Assembly (NCBI GenBank): GCA_022836615.1
Contig: MU405261.1
Coordinates: forward strand, 124,001 to 188,000
Source: Annulohypoxylon bovei var. microspora
Lineage: Eukaryota > Ascomycota > Sordariomycetes > Xylariales > Hypoxylaceae
Length of the DNA stretch: 64,000 nucleotides
Direction: 5' to 3'
The position numbers and the translations under genes are program-made. Positions within the stretch are counted from its first letter, which is position 1, and every line of letters begins with the position of its first letter. The notes beneath the pieces are model-generated. The model searched no databases and had not been told where the DNA came from. It worked only from the letters and a program-made list of their open reading frames with translations. Positions 24,007-36,120 of the stretch are shown here, in pieces.

Positions 24007-26253
24007 ACTACTGAAAGGAGAAGGTCACTGATTGCTTTTGAATGTAGGACATGCCGGCGTAGCTTGGCGAGAGGTAACTTGGGAATTGGCTGGTTCTGGC
24101 CGGGGTTCATTCGAATTAATCTCTTTTTTATTAACGGTTTTAACGGTTTCAACCACATACACGACTTCGAGCCGGTGGGCAATGGGCCAAAAAGTTTTTT
24201 TTTCGGGACCTGGAGTTCTATTCCTTTCGACGGCGTTTGTATGCTTAACTTGTACGATAGAACTCTACATCGTTGATTTTCGCCCAAGAGAAATCATTCT
24301 ATTAAACCTATAACCCATGACTTGGACGACCAATAGATCTTATACCAGTGAATGTCCTTGGAATGTTGCCTTGGTAATACGCAAAAATGTGGTTAGGCGA
24401 CAATAGCGTCGCATTCGTGTGGCATTTCTGAGACTTAAACCAATACCGAACCGGATTAGAATGCAGGATGTCAAGCGTTAGATCCAGTAAACGACGGGAT
24501 CAGACCAGGGTTCCATATTGTTCCGTAGGAGACTTGCTCGTAGACATCCCATCATATGTCGTTTTACAACTAGCGTTGTACATATGTAGGCCATGAGAAA
24601 GACAGCGTTGAGCGAAGTAAACTAGAATCCGCCGACAAGGCAGATTTCCGTTGTGCTGGTAACTGGATAAGTAAATATGAACTTAGAGAGTTGCTGAAAT
24701 GGCACAGTCACGTGGACCCATTTACGTTTAAATAGGTACCTACCTAACAGATGATTACAACCGGGGATTATCTAATCACATTCATCATTCCCCGTCCAGT
24801 GCTAAGCTACCCAAGTTTTATCATTCCGTCTACATACTTCTAAATCTCTATGGCATCATTTACAACACCCGCGATTGGACTGCCTGCTATGCAAATAATA
24901 TTTCGTTACCGGGATTACCAAACATGGCGAGGCATTAATACCATCTAGGCAAAAGCCAGGCAAAAGCTAGGCTGACAAGCTCCCCCTCCACTTCCAAGGA
25001 ATGGAGGAGCCAGGGTTTCGAGGTCGTCAAGGAGACGAGCAAACAACTGGCTCTTAGTGGCCGAAGCTAGCAAATCTTCCTATCGATAGGATATCCGTTG
25101 CTGGCCGATCGCTGCATCCGGGATCCTTGCTCTCACCCACCAACTGAAAGCGACGAGGGGCAAGAAAGCCATACAACCATTGTCAACCATATCAGCATAT
25201 CGAGAAGTGTAGCTATGACCACCACCCAATTCAAATCAGTTCAGTCCATTTAAAGGCACATGCATTGGGTGTCGAGGCAATCGATGCTTATGTCCATGTC
25301 GTGCAAGTACAAATTCGAGTAGGTAATACAATAAACAAGGACGCGGCAGAACCTGGAAGGAAACGCGACGTTTGGCAGACTTATATACAATCTTGTGTTC
25401 GTCCGTATCGACTTTACAACGCGACCCCAACCAACTTCTCTTGTTTCCTTCTTCGTTCTCCGGCACTCTTCTAGAACCTTTTTATTATCGCTGGCCCTTT
25501 CATGGAGGCCGCCTATACCTATTACATACGATCTAGCATTGTTGTGGCGAAATCGCGAGAGACAACCATACAACTTTTGCGCACCCTTGCACAGCCGCAA
25601 CAGGGCAGGCGGCCTATCAATCGACAACAATCGCTCAATTAACAGCCCGAACTTGGCAGTTGGTCGCTCGTGATGCTACTGGGATAGTGGACCCGCTGCA
25701 TATTTTGCATACATATTATCCCGTGCTTTGCGTATCCATTCAGCTGCCTCGAGCTGTGGAAACTGGACTTGCAGAAGCAACGGAATAGACAGGTCGTTCT
25801 TTTGCTGGAGTTTTATTCTTCAACCTCATTGCTTTCTTTCCCTTCGCACCCATTTAAGTTACACATAACGTCATTTGTTGTTTTTAGATAGAGGATTAGG
25901 TAGCTAGGTCAAAGGGCTCGTCGCTTATCTACCTAGGAATTCCATGAGAAGAGACGGTCTCAGCTAATCTTGGATGGTACGCCACAACCACTGCGCCTCC
26001 CTCGTCCGATCGCAACCAGACGGATCTATCCACGATCTACCTATACCGCCAACACATCTAGCGGACTTCGAAGTTGACCTAGGTACTAATTAGCTGGTTC
26101 ACCAACTTGCGAGTAGAGGTCTCAAACTCGAGCTTATTTCCACTTGGATCGAGCACGACGGAGACCTCGAACTCCAAGTCCAGAGTCCCGACTCTACCCT
26201 TCGATTCAAAACACCATCTTCCTTTTCCCATTAACTTCTAGCTTCCAGTATTC
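24007..26253. other. 2.2-kb intergenic region
   Basis: This lies downstream of the 321-residue gene and upstream of the BTB gene. Short frames on both strands around 25.2-25.7 kb are mutual shadows without protein character. TAGGTACCTACCTAAC near 24734 is one of the dispersed TAGGTAGG-type runs. No gene supported. Confidence 0.5.
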
Positions 26254-27915
26254 ATGGTCTCACAACTGGACCAGTCTCTTACCCTCCGCGGCCCCTCATC
26301 CATCGTCTCGGCACGCACCTCTTCCCGCCCTCATGCGTCCTCTCGCAGTAAGCGGTATAACCGCTCCCACGCGGGAGGGAGCTCCTGCGTCCCGCTAAAT
26401 GAATTCCCCGTATTCAGCCACTCGGGAGACGTCGAGATCTTTATAAAAGCTGGCGGGAAAGAGAACAGATACCTCCTACATAGGCACACGTTAACGAGAT
26501 GTTCCGGGTTCTTTGAGGCGAGCACGAGTCAGGAATGGTCCAAAGCGAGTCTGCTGCCGTTACCGGAGCCACCCTCGAGAGAACTGACTAGGATAGGGGA
26601 AGAAGATGCTGCCACTGCCAGTAGGGGTGAGGTCACGCGACCGGGTGCAAACTCGCCTATCCCGCGGAAACGATGGCGGTATGAATTGGATCCTGGGAGT
26701 GGAGCGGACGATATACCGATGTTGATACAGAAGGAAGCCAATGCCTCTAGCTCTACCGATTCTACACAATCGAATTCAATATTCGGAGGCGGGGGCGCGA
26801 CCGCAAATACACCTGTTACACGAAAAGCGGCCCCCAGCCATTCACATACACATTCCACAAGCTCGTTCTTCCGCTCCGTCGCGAACCTCTCCCTAGTACC
26901 AACGAAGGGGGACCAAAGCCTACCTCTCGCTCAAGCCGACGCCGACCTTCTTCGCGATTACGATAATCTCTTCCGTATCTTCTACAATTACTCGCCGGTG
27001 CTAGATAGCATCAATATTGCCGACGCCTATGTGCAGTGTAAATCGCTGCTAACATTAGCAGACCAATATGATGCGTTAGCAGTTGTCGGGCCACGGGTCG
27101 ACCATCACTTGTTGCAATTTCAAAGCAGGCTGTGGAAGCAGATCGCCAAGTATCCCGTCAGCTATCTACGACTAGGGTATCTAAGCAGGAGTAAGGTCAT
27201 CTTCCAAGAAGCGTTGATTCACGTTGTCGGACAGTGGCCCGCCGGGGAGCGGAGCATTCGACAGTCGTTTCCAGATATCGTACTTGATATTATCGAAGAT
27301 AAGGTAGATGAGCTCGAAGAGACGGTATCCCGGATCGAAAGTCGTCTCTTCCGCCTCAATCTAACTAACTCCCGTGGCGAGCGTATCACGCCTGGTATTT
27401 CCTACCTCGATTGGCTCGCCGTATCTTTCTTCCGTCAATGGCTTGCGGATAACACTTCACCAGCACCGATGCCCGCTCCTGTTTCTGCTAGGGGGCATTC
27501 ATCACGCGAAAGCGGTAATTCGTCTCGAGCTGCTGCCGTGGTCGCATCGGCTCCCACAGCCCCAAACCTTGCAAGCCTAGGCCGCACTTATCGCACTCTA
27601 GGCTCCGCGGCGGGAGTCGGATATCTCGGCCACGACGATTGCAAGCGGTTCCTCAAACTGACGCCCGAACTGTACTCACGTGACAATCTTCGACGATTTG
27701 AGAAGCGCATCGACGAGCTTAAAAACGCAGCTCGTGAGATCGTCCGACCGCTTATGGGCAGCGGCCTAGAACTCGAGCTAGAACGCGGCGCCGCCACACC
27801 GGGATCCGCTAGTATTGCCGGGCCCGGAGTTCCCATACCTCCCAGTGGTATGACGAGTTATCTCACGTGTGTCCGGGTCATGGAAAGGGACCTTCCCTGG
27901 GCAATCGAAGACTAA
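26254..27915 (+). CDS. BTB/POZ-domain protein (553 residues)
   Basis: Single-exon gene. The N-terminus is Ser/Arg-rich. A BTB-type segment starts near residue 55 (GDVEIFIKAGGKENRYLLHR, then HTLTRCSGFFEASTSQEWSK), which matches the usual D-V-x-hydrophobic opening, the LHRxxL element and the SxFF element of BTB folds. A long Ser/Thr-rich insert (about 110-215) splits the domain. The second half resumes with LFRIFYNYSP, DAYVQCKSLLTLADQYDAL and VDHHLLQFQSRLWKQIAK, which resembles the BTB C-terminal helices and a BACK-like extension. Fungal BTB proteins of this kind are often of unknown function; some act as Cullin-3 adaptors. No such partner motif can be seen here. ATG 26254 is the first in frame. 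Confidence 0.85.
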   Translation: MVSQLDQSLTLRGPSSIVSARTSSRPHASSRSKRYNRSHAGGSSCVPLNEFPVFSHSGDVEIFIKAGGKENRYLLHRHTLTRCSGFFEASTSQEWSKASLLPLPEPPSRELTRIGEEDAATASRGEVTRPGANSPIPRKRWRYELDPGSGADDIPMLIQKEANASSSTDSTQSNSIFGGGGATANTPVTRKAAPSHSHTHSTSSFFRSVANLSLVPTKGDQSLPLAQADADLLRDYDNLFRIFYNYSPVLDSINIADAYVQCKSLLTLADQYDALAVVGPRVDHHLLQFQSRLWKQIAKYPVSYLRLGYLSRSKVIFQEALIHVVGQWPAGERSIRQSFPDIVLDIIEDKVDELEETVSRIESRLFRLNLTNSRGERITPGISYLDWLAVSFFRQWLADNTSPAPMPAPVSARGHSSRESGNSSRAAAVVASAPTAPNLASLGRTYRTLGSAAGVGYLGHDDCKRFLKLTPELYSRDNLRRFEKRIDELKNAAREIVRPLMGSGLELELERGAATPGSASIAGPGVPIPPSGMTSYLTCVRVMERDLPWAIED

Positions 27916-30229
27916 CGAGGCGCCAATCCAAAGTCTGGAACACGATAATTATGGTAGTCATGACCATAAACGAGATGATAGATGACATGACGTGATGAGA
28001 CAGCACAGGTTGAGATGAAACGAAACGAGGTCGAAGAATCAGTCTTCCCAAGCTGGGCGAGGGATGTGTAGGCATGCGGATCGCACGTCGCGATTGATCT
28101 TCTGACGATACAAGTTAACGCTATAAACTGGCTACACACGGCGGAGACGCGATGAGTGTTTTTGATCGCCATCACGCAGTGTTTATTCCCCAGAGGTCCG
28201 GCCCAGGTTTGGCCGGGACTTGCGTTATAATAGGTTGTATATGGCCGGAGTCTTTTTATTACTATTATGATGAAAAAATCGCTTTTAGGATACCCACCGA
28301 TACGTATATCTTTATCTAGTTTTTGCTTCCTTTTTTTTTTATATGTCCACACTACATTTATACCTAGCTACTTTTAGAATACGAAATGAAATGATATTTA
28401 AGTTGGAAAGATCTATCTTTTTAGGGTTTTGGGTGTAGTGTTGTGACTGCCGTTGAGTATTACTAACAATCTAGGCTTACGAGGGTGTCCAGTAGCTGAT
28501 TTCTTACCTAAGCTAGGTAGTGACGGTCACGTGGTGCCCCTTTTCTCAACGACTACTCTTGTCTGGTAATACCCCTTCACACTTTTATGGCAAATACAAC
28601 ATGTACAAAAGCTTGGTTCCTTAACAAGAAGGCCCTTTCAAATACCTACTTAGAAGGATCCATACAATATACACATAATTGAGTTCATTAAGTTATGTTG
28701 TTGCTATTGCTGTCTGCTACTATCGCTACACAAATAAAACCACAAGAGATGTAAAAGCTGCGAAGGTTTGCAACCCCTTAGTATGATAAATGTATTATAC
28801 AACCGTCCGGGCATACTGTAAGTTTGAGTTCTTGTTGAGAGGGTTTATGTAGCCTTTCGAGTATTGTATTGAACACACGAAGCTTCTCTACATACATCTA
28901 ACCGTATTCCTTTGGAATATCAGCGCATGACAATAAAGATAAACCGCCGTGTCAGTAAGAAAGATGGTTACAACTGCGAGTTAGGTTAGGCGCTAGCGTA
29001 AGGAGGGTTTGTTGTATACACTGTAAGGTGGTCAGTTGCTATTAGAATAGAGAAAGTGCTCAAACTTTGCTACCGTGTGAACAACATTAAAGGGATAGAT
29101 CATACGCGCACTATGACGTTTTTGTTGTCGCCTTGATATGAATATAGTTTCGTCTGTATTATTTGTCTCGTCTTGGACGTCATAGTCATCTTTATAGACG
29201 TCATATATCACGAAATATAGCTATTGTAACTGTGTACTAAGCGTATATACGATATAGAAGGTGACAGATGCGTCGTTTATAGTTCTACCTTTCGTCTATA
29301 CGGTGCAGTCATCAAGCAATGTGATTTCCCTCGCCACTCGCTGTGTCACAGGAAATCGTACGTGAAAAAATATATAATACGCCCAAACCCTCCAATCTAT
29401 TTTCCTTTCCTCTCTTTCTTTTCTCATCACACATGAATACTTTCCACTCACGCTCCCATATTGCAACAGCCGCCCTCAGGTAAGCAACCAAAAGAATACC
29501 CATTCAACTGTTTCCATACATCGTCTCTTATTAACAACTGTGTTTCTTCAGATATACTTTAAGAATTCACAAGCTCTCCTATTCGCCAATTTAAACACAT
29601 TCATTGCCTCTCAGAATCTCCTTGTTTTTCTATCTCCTTTCCTCTTACCTTGTATCCAAGAGAATGGCTCAGCAGGCACTCATGGTGTAGACAATTAACT
29701 TGTCGGTGAGGTCCCACTAAGAATGAACTGGAGAGCACCATGGAGAGCAAGAGGAACTATATCGCTTAGTCGTGTGATGAGCACCTACCTATATATTTCT
29801 CAAGCAAGAGAGTCGGCTGCTCCCTTTACCTGCAATCAAGCTGGTACAAGCAAGAATGAAGGTGTGGTACGACAGACGACAAGCGCAACTGATGGATCTG
29901 GGAACACATGCATATTAGGTACCTACTCACATCCTGACGAACCCTGCCGACATCCTCACTAGGTAGGTAGTGCCGAGCCAGCTGTAGGTGCGTTGGTGTT
30001 AGCTAACCGCAATCCACCCCTTTTAGTAGCTAGCTCCAGACAATCTGCTATAGCAGCCCTACTGAAGACAACAGTAAAGTTCGATCGCGTACAAACACCT
30101 AACGCTCTCATCAGGCCGTTGCGTTTGTAAGGCCAAGATGGACAACAACACTCTTCTACTACTTACTTCATGCGTTGTCACAATTCATTACTTTCCTACC
30201 TCTACACTCAAAAACCACCACACTTATTA
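27916..30229. other. Start of a 5.5-kb gene-poor island
   Basis: AT-rich 3' flank of the BTB gene and beyond. A GACGTCATA motif recurs near 29173 and 29198, with a related TATGACGT at about 29112. No intact gene. Between 29640 and 30229 there are short protein-like patches with stops in every frame. Confidence 0.45.
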
Positions 30230-31210
30230 CTTCACCATGACTTCCGAAGGACTTCGACTACGAAGGTAGCCTTGAGGCCATGCAGGGCGATCGATACCCA
30301 CATTAACATATACAATACACTCGTCGGCGTCCAGGATCCGGCCAAGACCCGGTTCAGCTTCTCGAAGAAATAGATATTCGCCATGTGTAGTTACTTGACT
30401 TCACATTGGAGGAGATCAACGAGTAGTCTCTCGGATGAATAATGCGACCATCAATTCAACAAACCAATCCAAGATCGCTCCTGGCGACTAATTCGACAGT
30501 GACCACCTCTATCTAAGGCTCGGGTTCGTCTTCATGCAACTGGCCTGGTCTCGATCGTTTAATGTACCTAAACGCATTACTTTCTCGAGAGACCGTATCA
30601 CTATAAGAGCTGGTAGAGAGATCGAGCCGTGTGGATGAAGCAATCTTGCACAGTTATGACCCTCCTACCGAGTCACCAAACAAGGATCGAGTATTCTGCT
30701 ACGGTAATTTCTTGTTAAAGACGATGGATTTCACATAGTCCTATCACATTCACACACCTCACTATCCTTCGCTTTAGTGTGGTGTTGCCGCCTTCGTCGG
30801 CTTTTCCATATTTTCTCAGCTCATCCTCGAGGTACCCAGCAAGAACTACGCTCTGCATTGTGCCGGAGCTTCTAGATACTTTTACCAAGTGCGATACCAT
30901 ATGCGACCAAGGGATGCTAAAAAACGCGTTTCTCTCCTCATGAGTCGTATGAGAGACACGCATCACGGATCGTCAATAATCATAACCACATACAAAAGCT
31001 GTGTGTAGGCAAGCAGATATTCATAGAAGGGTATCAAACCCTCGCAGACGCGGTCTTCATACCCATACCTTACCCCAGGAGATTCCTGATTCACCAATCC
31101 AAGATTCCCTTCTTTTTCAAGAGGTGGGGATTGTGCGATGGAATCCACATCATATCGTAGATGAGCATTTCAACCGGTTGGAGAGCTCGCGGCTCTCTAG
31201 CAGCTAATTT
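30230..31210 (+). pseudogene. Probable decayed coding sequence, family unknown
   Basis: Several patches read as protein but are broken by stops and frame changes. One frame carries DFDYEGSLEAMQGDRYPH at 30250, LLEEIDIRHV and LLDFTLEEIN near 30360-30415, and ELVERSSRVDEAILHSYDPP near 30608. A second frame carries INIYNTLVGVQDPAKTRF at about 30302, PELLDTFTKCDTICDQGMLK near 30863, and VGIVRWNPHHIVDEHFNRLE near 31127. Interrupting codons are mainly TAG, TAA and TGA. A minus-strand frame at 30715-30966 (VLAGYLEDELRKYGKADEGG) competes with it, so strand is uncertain. No family recognised. Confidence 0.25.
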
Positions 31211-31876
31211 TGAGTGCAATGATCGCTGCTAGTGGCTGTCTGGGCAGACCACATAATGAAGAGAAACTGGCAATGTACCGCGCTATAACATAACACATGC
31301 CGAATCCGAGCACGATAGAATGTCGTTCTAACAGATTCGCCGTCAACAGGGACCAAGCTCAAGTAGATGCTATGCGTGACGTGGACTGGGAGATCGGAAG
31401 GAGCAGTTGAAGATCACCCAGGAGAAACATTCCGAACGTAGACTTGGGGAATTCGGGTGGGTCTGAGAGACTTCCCACAGAGTCGCCTGGATCAGAGAAG
31501 CAGCAGACTATTCGGTACTACACCCCCAGCTCCGGAGTACATACAGAGGAGACCGAAACTGGCTACGGCCGAGTCCTCGATTGAACAGCGTTCAACTTTT
31601 ACTGGTGTAGCGGTTGGCGCTTATATCCCTGGCTGTTATACATGGTCAAGCGATCCTTCCGTTGACGACAGGCGTGTCACCTACCTAAGAGAAACATCCG
31701 CTATTACGGATTTTATGTGGAGGGGAGAGCATGAGAGACTGTACCTACCTAACAAATAAGCATACATACAGCTCCGTAACGAGCTGAGCTCGATGGGGGG
31801 GCATTGACATCGTTGTGTGTATTAAGGCTGATGAGAGAGGGAGTAATTGCTGGGTGTGGCATAATTAATTATAAAT

Positions 31877-32424
31877 ATGACAACACTACAAGATGGCGAT
31901 ATGGCCAGGGACGGCTACGAGCTGGAGTTAGAGGAGCTCGAGGATGTCTGGAAATCCACGCACCTAAACCGGATCATTCGGGACGCTGATAGTTACGCCA
32001 CTGTGCTACGCTGGCGTAGACCGTTTACGCCCAACCATCACGTCAGCCTACAGCGCCGGGCGGGTTCACGTACCACAGCTTGCCCAATAACCGCGGAGCT
32101 ATTGATGGGTGGCTTTGACAAGCTCTACCTCCTAGACGATTCATTCAACGGGCTGTTTCACCACTTATTAAATGGCGAGATGGGCATGTTGCGAACCCGA
32201 AGGAGACATTCGACCTTAAGGAGTTCATGAAAAACCGACAGAATCCTTATACTATGATGGCTAAGAGTATAATACCCAGTGGTATGATTGGCGTCCAAGG
32301 AGGAATTAACAACAGTGTTGATATCGTGTTTAACCGCACGTACAGAGAAGGCGTCAGGATAAGCGACTGGACCTTCGCAGTAATCCGCAATCGGAAGGAA
32401 GGATATCAGTACCAGTACAGTTGA
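31877..32424 (+). pseudogene. Broken open frame, family unknown
   Basis: A frame starting at ATG 31877 (MTTLQDGDMARDGYELELEE ... GGFDKLYLLDDSFNGLFHHL) runs to a stop at 32230. Around 32180 a neighbouring frame takes over in protein-like form (HVANPKETFDLKEFMKNRQN, then SIIPSGMIGVQGGINNSVDI and SDWTFAVIRNRKE) and ends at 32424. The two halves look like one protein split by a single-base indel near GAGATGGGCATG. No domain recognised. An intact two-exon reading is not excluded, but no splice pair was found at the junction. Confidence 0.35.
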
Positions 32425-32537
32425 CTATATCTTGTTCGTGGACTCCGGCAAAGTTACTTAACAACTATTTTGCCCGTCTTCCTAGCGCGTATTCTCGCAA
32501 CGGAAATACTACTACAACTGCAGAAGGAAACATGGGA

Positions 32538-32581
32538 TGAGGAGGAGGAGGAGGAGGAGGAGGAGGAGGAGGAGGAGGAGG
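32538..32581. repeat. (GGA)n trinucleotide run
   Basis: About 14 GGA/GAG units in a row, all purine on the plus strand. Confidence 0.95.
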
Positions 32582-32873
32582 ATAATTTGTGAAGGAGGTC
32601 GAACGAGGGCGTTCTGATCTTTCCCCGGGAGGGAGGGAATCTGACATGGCAATTGCGACTCTCCTTGCTCTTATCTTAAAACCCCTCTTTCTCACAATAG
32701 CTTTTAGAAACAACAACTTCAACCTTACAACAATTCAAAGAACTTGCTTTCTGCTCCCAAAGTATTCGCACCATATCCTGTGAATATACCAGGAATTGTC
32801 GACTTGTTCTATAACTAAAAGGATTGGCGTCGTGATGCCTAACGAAAAGCACAGCAGCTAGGTTATGGACTCT

Positions 32874-33030
32874 AAAGAAGGCGATGGGAGAAGAAGTAGG
32901 ATAAGGACTTGGGAGATGAAGAAGGCGATGGGAGAAGAAGTAGGATAAGGACTTGGGAGATGAAGAAGGCGATGGGAGAAGAAGTAGAATAAGGACCTGA
33001 GAGATGAAGTCGATGAGAGAAGAAGTCGGT
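32874..33030. repeat. 44-bp minisatellite, about 3.5 copies
   Basis: Units begin at 32874, 32918, 32962 and 33006 (the last partial) and start with GAAGAAGGCGATGGGAGAAG. Copies 1 and 2 are nearly identical; copies 3 and 4 diverge progressively toward the right. Confidence 0.95.
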
Positions 33031-33438
33031 GCGGATATGAGGAGATAGGATGGATATTGCAGAACGGAATCTGGAGAAAATTATATGAATTGGATTGAGT
33101 TGAATACCACACCTGTAATATTTTTCCTATTGTCACCTAAGTAGAAATAAACCGTAGACACCTTCAAGGCGTCATTAACCACACAGAAAACTTCGCTTTC
33201 ATGATTCTATTAATAGAGAATAAACACTGTCCTCATAGTGGAAATCAAAATAACTCCTGTTCATCTAGCTATGCAATTCTAAGTATGCCATGAACCCTAT
33301 GCAATGCCGTTTGTATCCATTCCATGCGTCTAGAAATTCCCGTTATGCAAATGCAACCTAAACCAACCGCTTTACGAAATGTTCTAATCCTAGATTATGT
33401 CGAATTCATGATTGCCACTTTGACTACCCAGGCAAGTC

Positions 33439-36120
33439 CTAATCCTCGCCCGTCAAGTCGATGCACGAGAGGTCGCTGAACCTCCACGCGGCTGCCCTAC
33501 CACCGCTAGGCCCCGCGCCATCCGACCCGCGGGCCTTCATCAGCAGCTCGTCGGCTTCGTCCGCGTCGACCTCGACCTCCTTGAAGAACCCCGGCTCGCT
33601 TTTGCGCGGCACGTACAGCCTTGTCGTCCGCTTGGTGGTGCCGAAGGTGGTGTCTAGCGTAGCCTGTTTCTTTTCCTGCTTTTCCGGCTTCTGTTTCGTC
33701 GGCAATGGGAGTGTCTGTTCTTCAGCCACGGAGGGACTGCCTTTCAACGGGTTGGTGCCCTTGGGGAGTCTGCCGATAACGCTATTAAGCGGCGGCAGGT
33801 CGAAGTCATCGTCGTCGTCTTCGTCTTCCGAGTCTGAGATTGGAAGAGCTTCAACCGCTATCGTCCGCGCCCGCACGAGTTGTCGTACCCTACTTCTACC
33901 TTCTGTAGGCGATCCCGTGATAGGCAACGTTTCCGTCCTAGCTAATTTTCGCAGCGGTTTCTTCTCACTCGACATCGGAGATGGACTGAGGGCTCTGACT
34001 ACGGAACGGCGACCTGCTGGTCTATTACTCCCTTTAGATGATTTCGTCGGCGTGGCAGAGAGCCGCGAATAAGGGAGGCTTGGCGGCGAGGATAAAACCG
34101 CTCTTGATGAATTCTTTTCTACATGAGGGCTCTCGGGTCTTCTCATAGAGGAATTAAGACCCGCGGTAGGCGACGCAGGGGGGCTAGAGGATATAGTAAT
34201 TGTTTCGGGAGCCTTTGCGGACTTGGTCTTGGTAACCCTGGGACTGGTTTGTGAGCCAGCGATCGTCCAGGGGTTGGTGCTCGCGTCCGGCCTTGATGCT
34301 GGGGATGCATTCCTGGTCCTGGACTTGGGTTTGGACTGCTTACTGGGTCTTGCGGGCCGCGCTTTTTGTGACGCCTGAGTAGGCAAAAGAAGGGGTGGTA
34401 GACTTTGCGCAGGCACCGTGGAGGTGACGAGAGGGAGTGTTGGTGCAACATTTTTACCTATCTCCTTACTCTGTGGGATATTCTTTGTGACCCTGACGAA
34501 ATTGTCTAATGAACTGGCGGTCGTAGCCGCAGATTTCCCTTTTTTCTTCGTGGCCTTCGGCCTCTGGCGAGCTGCGACCTTGGCGCGTTGTGCTTCTTCC
34601 CAGTCCTCAACCGTGATAGGTATGCCAAGTTTCCCTATGGTCTCCGGTATCCAAGACAGATCTGGCTCAGTCGGATTGAATGGCTTCTTGCTGGTGCTCT
34701 TCGTGACAGCGTCTGCTCCCTCCTCCTCAGCCATAGCTTCGAATTCGTCATCACTATTGAGTGCCAGTCCATCTCGTCCGTACTCCATTACCTCGTCTGG
34801 CTCTTCTTGGAAATCATAACCGACAATCTTGGTTGGTATGAAAGATATACGTAGTTCTGGTGTGGCGTCTGTGCTGAAATGGGCGCGCTTACTCGTGATC
34901 GACTTGACCAGTTCCGATTCTTCCTTCTCCAAAATCTCCACGGATTTCGTCATACTATCGCCCTGAGTACTCCGAGACATCATCTTTCGTACTAATAAAC
35001 ATGGCGCTAGAACCCTAATGAACTTAGTAGCCCCTATTCGATAATTCCAGTCGAACGTTTCTCGTACGAATTCACGCAACCCCTCAACATTGACCGGATC
35101 GTCCCAGGATTGAGCTCTCAATCTATCAAGAGTCGATGCACGTGATACTACGGGATGAGTATAGTACCCAAGAACGTCGAAATTTGGAAAGCTCTCGGGT
35201 ACGGATAGAGCTTTATGTCTCGTCCTGAAGAAACCACTCTCGTTATGCCGCAACTCGAAGGTCAAATACTCTTTCCAGCTGGCTAATTCGGACGTATCAG
35301 CCTTCTTTAACCTACAGAGAGATTTGCCGAATCCGGCTCGAGCAGCTTCACAAGCTAGCTTAACACCGGCGCCGGGAATACCCTCTGGAATGTAATCACC
35401 ACCGCTCATCAGCGCGACAAGCACCATTCCCTCTCGATCTAGGCCGGCTCCGCTCTTCTGGAGCGATTCGGTGTCGTACATGGAGACATGGGTTGGCGTC
35501 TTGCTCCCTTTTTGGCCTTCGGATGACCAATTCCTTAGTGTCCGCGTACAGCCGAACATAATTGTGTCGACATCCTCACTGAGCACTGCGTCTACAATGC
35601 CGGCTTGTTGTAAGAGGGCGCACTCAGCTTCTGCTTCTCCAGGAGCATCGTGGATTTGGAAGCCAAACAATTTGATCATTCGTTTGGCCATAGATGTGGC
35701 AACGCCATCACCTCGACCGGAGCGTTTATTCCGCTTGAAGGCTGGTTTGTTCGGCCCGTCAAACACAAAGATAGGCTGTATTGATAAGCCAAGTAGTCGC
35801 ACAAGTCGGTAGAAAAGTGTCCGAATTGCCGGGTTGGAGCCACCTAAAAACTATGAGTATGGGAGGCGATTGATACCTAATCATTAGCTGATAGTGGATT
35901 ATCGCACCTCGGGCGGCCTGAGCTTGAAATTGCCATATGGAGATATCTATGGCTAGGCGAAAGGGGCGGCCTGTCTCTTCGAGCTTCTCGACAGCTAGCT
36001 TCGTTAGAGATATCCGCCGGCCAGTACCAATTTCTTTATATATCCTATTTCGACATCAGCCCAACTATTCGCAAGTTGTAACTTGAAAACGGCATTTAGG
36101 ACTGACCCTTTGATCCCCAT
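33439..36120 (-). CDS. YEN1: Holliday junction resolvase, YEN1/GEN1 (XPG/FEN1 superfamily)
   Basis: A structure-specific nuclease that cuts Holliday junctions and flaps late in the cell cycle. Exons are 36120-36107 (14 nt), 36044-35908 and 35843-33439, for 851 residues. The XPG N-domain starts MGIKGIYKEIGTGRRISLTK. Metal-binding acidic residues are visible: D38 (LAIDISIWQ), D79 (FVFDGP), E120/E122 (APGEAEAECALL), D141/D143 (VLSEDVDTIMFG) and D200 (GGDYIPEGIPGAG). The helix-hairpin region SGGDYIPEGIPGAGVKLACE follows. The rest, from about residue 430, is Ser/Pro/Lys-rich and disordered with acidic patches, which fits the phosphoregulated tail of Yen1. The N-terminal MG..G matters, because in this family it is placed in the active site; that is why the tiny first exon was sought. 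Introns are 62 and 64 nt. Confidence 0.93.

Larger units (their letters stand above)
32425..33438. other. Gene-free stretch with tandem repeats, downstream of YEN1
   Basis: This contains a GGA trinucleotide run and a 44-bp minisatellite (listed separately) plus the YEN1 3' UTR. No gene. Confidence 0.6.

Noticed and set aside
25236..25673. Mutually overlapping frames on both strands
   Set aside because: Short, shadow each other, no domain or splice structure.
33461..34072. 203-residue plus-strand frame opposite YEN1
   Set aside because: Ser-rich antisense shadow of the disordered YEN1 tail.
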